Of a stretch of 7,394 bases of DNA, positions 5,866 through 7,394 are shown piece by piece (position 1 is the first letter of the stretch; each line of letters begins with the position of its first letter). Both the position numbers and the translations under genes were made by a program. The notes below the pieces were generated by a model. It did no database searches and was not told the origin of the DNA. It saw only the letters and a program-made list of their open reading frames with translations. The stretch covers positions 1 through 7,394 of the forward strand of contig JAHIVD010000021.1 of the NCBI GenBank assembly GCA_018816815.1, read 5' to 3'. Source of the DNA: Patescibacteria group bacterium. Its GTDB lineage: Bacteria > Patescibacteriota > Microgenomatia > Daviesbacterales > UBA10151.

Positions 5866-5894
5866 TTGACTGCTTGATTATATTCTGATATAAT
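5866..5894 (+). promoter_or_regulatory. Strong promoter of the NTPase-wHTH regulator
   Basis: TTGACT (5866-5871) and TATAAT (5889-5894) are 17 bp apart, and the -10 is extended by an upstream TGA (TGN). The start point would be near 5901, giving a leader of about 50 nt without a Shine-Dalgarno sequence. A second TATAAT (5935-5940), 10 nt before the ATG, could give a near-leaderless transcript, but its -35 is weak. A 12-bp palindrome, TTTAAGCTTAAA, lies at 5904-5915. Confidence 0.75.
5877..5882 (-). promoter_or_regulatory. Possible -10 box of the 408-aa gene
   Basis: A perfect TATAAT on the minus strand would start a transcript near 5870, about 45 nt before the ATG at 5825. No matching -35 is seen. 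The box lies in the spacer of the plus-strand promoter, so the two promoters would overlap and RNA polymerase could occupy only one at a time. Confidence 0.35.
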
Positions 5895-5920
5895 ACTGAC
5901 GTATTTAAGCTTAAAATTAT

Positions 5921-5940
5921 GTTTTACAACGTTTTATAAT
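5921..5940 (+). promoter_or_regulatory. Tandem 10-bp direct repeat, candidate operator for the wHTH regulator
   Basis: GTTTTACAAC (5921-5930) is followed at once by GTTTTATAAT (5931-5940), identical at 8 of 10 positions. OmpR/PhoB-type winged helices usually bind tandem direct repeats about one helical turn apart, and the downstream gene encodes such a domain. The site lies downstream of the strong promoter and 10 nt before the ATG, a position suited to repression. An 8-bp inverted repeat (AAAATTAT at 5913-5920, ATAATTTT at 5936-5943) overlaps it. Confidence 0.45.
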
Positions 5941-5950
5941 TTTTAAAAAA

Positions 5951-7105
5951 ATGGATCTACAAAAAAGATACAATTTTATAGAAACAAAACTAGAATCTAC
6001 TACAGCTAAGTCAAGCTCTTCTTTTGCCGAAGAAAATTTAAAAAACTGCAGACAACTAATTGACTCTGCTTTATCTTTTGTGATTATTTCAATGCCGGGC
6101 GTTGGTGTTTCCTATTTCCTAAAATATCTGGCAATGCAGGATTTTGCATATTTTATTCATGTAGATATTTATTCTCTGCCAACCCTGTCACAACATGAGT
6201 TTTACAAATTATTGCTTTCAGAATTAGGTGGTAAACCTAAGTCAAAAACCAATGAGCAACTTCTAAAAGAAACTAAGGAGAATTTAAAGAATCTTTCGAA
6301 AAAATGGGAAAAAATTGTGATCATTTTTAGCAGGTTTGATCAACTTAAAAGCCAATTCGACTGGAATTTTTTGTCCAATATCCAAAGCTTAACAAGTGTT
6401 TCGCCGAACAAAAATACCCTTATTTTCACTTCCATTAAACCATTATATGAAATTGCACCAAATGCGCTTACGGGTGGAAATTTGAACTTCTACTCTGAAA
6501 ATTTATATTTTCAGCCTTATTCAAAAGAGGATCTAAAAAAACTGCTTAAAATTGAGCCTTCAAAACCAATTCCAAAAGAAACTTTAGAACAACTATTGAG
6601 CTTATCAGGCGGCCATAACCAGCTTTTGCATATTCTACTTAGCTCTCAAAAGAAACAACTTTTGCTGGATAGATTTGTAAAAATGCAGATGAAAGAACTT
6701 GTTGACTATCTTAACTATCAGCAAAGAAAACAGATACAAAAATTGACCTTAGGCAAAAAAATCGAGGAAGTAGATGAATACCTGCTGGGCGTGGGCATGA
6801 TCAAAAAAGTAGGCTCAAACTACCAGCTTTTTACTCCACTGCTGGTCGAATATATCAAAACAAATTTACCGGTTAAACTGCCTGTTAAAGAATCAAGACT
6901 TTTCAAACTACTGCGCGCCAATATGAACAGAACCGTTACAAAAGATGAGATATTTAGCGAAGTTTGGTCTGATCATTCTGAAGGAGCGACAGATTGGGCT
7001 TTGGATGCGCTGATTTACCGCTTAAGAAAACACCCTTTTATCAAAGCCCACGGCTATATTATCGAAAGCCAGAAAAAAGTGGGCTATACCTTAATTCAAA
7101 CCTGA
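5951..7105 (+). CDS. STAND-like NTPase regulator with C-terminal OmpR-type winged helix
   Basis: This 384-residue protein combines an N-terminal AAA/STAND-like NTPase with a C-terminal DNA-binding domain, so it is probably a cytoplasmic transcription regulator. The P-loop position is SMPGVGVS (47-54), where V53 replaces the catalytic Lys of GxGKS. The Walker B region is KIVIIFSRFD (121-130), a sensor-like strand is NTLIFTSIKP (155-164), and SGGHNQLL (219-226) matches the GxP-type motif after the helical lid. Residues about 314-384 form an OmpR/PhoB-type winged helix (Trans_reg_C): RLFKLLRANMNRTVTKDEIF, then VWSD, ALDALIYRLRKH as recognition helix, and the GYIIESQKKVGYTL wing. No receiver domain is present, so the signal is not a classical phosphorelay. 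The ATG has no Shine-Dalgarno sequence but follows a strong promoter. It is divergent from the 408-aa gene, its most likely target besides itself. Confidence 0.8.
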   Translation: MDLQKRYNFIETKLESTTAKSSSSFAEENLKNCRQLIDSALSFVIISMPGVGVSYFLKYLAMQDFAYFIHVDIYSLPTLSQHEFYKLLLSELGGKPKSKTNEQLLKETKENLKNLSKKWEKIVIIFSRFDQLKSQFDWNFLSNIQSLTSVSPNKNTLIFTSIKPLYEIAPNALTGGNLNFYSENLYFQPYSKEDLKKLLKIEPSKPIPKETLEQLLSLSGGHNQLLHILLSSQKKQLLLDRFVKMQMKELVDYLNYQQRKQIQKLTLGKKIEEVDEYLLGVGMIKKVGSNYQLFTPLLVEYIKTNLPVKLPVKESRLFKLLRANMNRTVTKDEIFSEVWSDHSEGATDWALDALIYRLRKHPFIKAHGYIIESQKKVGYTLIQT

Positions 7106-7262
7106 TAATAATTGTTAATTAAGTATTCTGCGTGCATCCTGGCTGGATTTTACCTGCGAAATTTGACAATACTCAACCTGAAAGATGGAAAAGTTGCAAT
7201 TAGATGCAAACTTATTTATATTAGTAACTAAAGGCTATTTTATATATCAAATTATATGAACT

Positions 7263-7284
7263 ACCGGCAGCTTACGCAGCCGGT
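7263..7284 (-). repeat. IS200/IS605-type subterminal hairpin
   Basis: ACCGGC (7263-7268) pairs with GCCGGT (7279-7284). An A-A mismatch, a further GC/GC pair and a TTAC loop complete the 22-nt imperfect palindrome. It begins 5 nt past the tnpA stop. IS200/IS605 elements carry such hairpins near their ends, where TnpA recognises them as single-stranded DNA, so this is probably the element's right-end hairpin. The exact cleavage site is not resolved and should lie within a few tens of bases on the lower-coordinate side. Confidence 0.75.
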
Positions 7285-7289
7285 TTCCC

Positions 7290-7394
7290 TCATATTTCAA
7301 GCTTCGCTTGCCCAAAATCCTCTTCACCTTGTTGCTGAATATATTTTCTTACCTGTTCTTCATTAGCTCCAACAGTGGAAACAAAGTAGCCTTC
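7290..7394 (-). CDS. tnpA: IS200/IS605 family transposase TnpA, C-terminal part (cut by window edge)
   Basis: Only the last 34 residues are in the window; the gene continues past position 7394. The segment reads EGYFVSTVGANEEQVRKYIQ and then runs to KLEI and a TGA stop at 7290-7292. GYFVSTVG followed by an NEE...RKYI helix is the characteristic C-terminal helix of Y1 transposases (HUH single-strand transposases that use one catalytic Tyr), which lie in the part not seen here. The subterminal hairpin a few bases beyond the stop fits the usual position of the right end of these elements. No tnpB is visible on this side. The element marks the right border of the accessory region, as the DDE transposase does the left. 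Confidence 0.88.
   Translation of the reverse strand, partial: EGYFVSTVGANEEQVRKYIQQQGEEDFGQAKLEI

Noticed and set aside
7132..7200. A 22-codon GTG-started frame (HPGWILPAKFDNTQPERW) between the regulator and the IS200-type element
   Set aside because: No Shine-Dalgarno sequence or homology I can name; it could be a gene relic but cannot be supported.

Overview
The window is a low-GC bacterial accessory region. Four clear frames (antitoxin, 408-aa protein, NTPase regulator, IS200-type transposase) end in TGA with no in-frame TGA, so the code is the ordinary bacterial one. Several genes have a -10 box only 7 nt before the ATG and no Shine-Dalgarno sequence, which suggests leaderless transcription. 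That, the low GC and the gene families (a DDE integrase type common in environmental genomes, a NTPase with an OmpR-type winged helix, a BrnT-like toxin pair) would fit a Patescibacteria/CPR genome, perhaps Microgenomates-like. This placement is inference; no marker gene is present.

Layout, left to right. (1) 81-1289, minus: an apparently full-length DDE transposase of an insertion sequence, with IS ends not confidently defined. (2) 1492-3222, plus: a radical-SAM enzyme with an unusual CX2CX2C cluster motif and a LysM-like N-terminal segment, then a GrpB/UPF0157 nucleotidyltransferase-like gene 27 bp downstream. (3) 3223-3370: a convergent intergenic gap with two weak hairpins. (4) 5825 down to 3371, minus: a co-directional row made of a 408-aa protein of unknown function, a BrnT-like toxin, its CopG/RHH antitoxin and a small P-loop kinase-like protein. 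(5) 5826-5950: a divergent promoter region. (6) 5951-7105, plus: a NTPase-like regulator with a degenerate P-loop and a C-terminal OmpR-type DNA-binding domain. (7) 7290-7394, minus: the C-terminus of an IS200/IS605 TnpA running off the window, with the element's end hairpin at 7263-7284. The 157 bp at 7106-7262 hold no gene I can support.

The most notable structure is around the toxin-antitoxin pair. It is bracketed by a 29-bp direct repeat (3990-4018 and 4615-4643, one mismatch). The repeat encodes the last residues of the 408-aa protein (KDYPVLAEVF). Both copies read in frame to a stop a few codons later (FSKAA-stop at the gene, FRAS-stop beyond the antitoxin). The simplest reading is that the toxin-antitoxin cassette was inserted into the 3' end of the 408-aa gene and rebuilt that end. 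The rebuilt stop codon TGA lies inside the -35 hexamer (TTGACA) of the toxin promoter. The toxin promoter is near consensus, is covered by a perfect inverted repeat that fits an RHH operator, and probably gives a leaderless transcript.

A second regulatory structure lies upstream of the NTPase regulator: a strong promoter followed by a 10-bp tandem direct repeat just before the start codon, a layout suited to OmpR/PhoB-type winged helices and so possibly autoregulatory. I see no CRISPR array, tRNA or rRNA gene.
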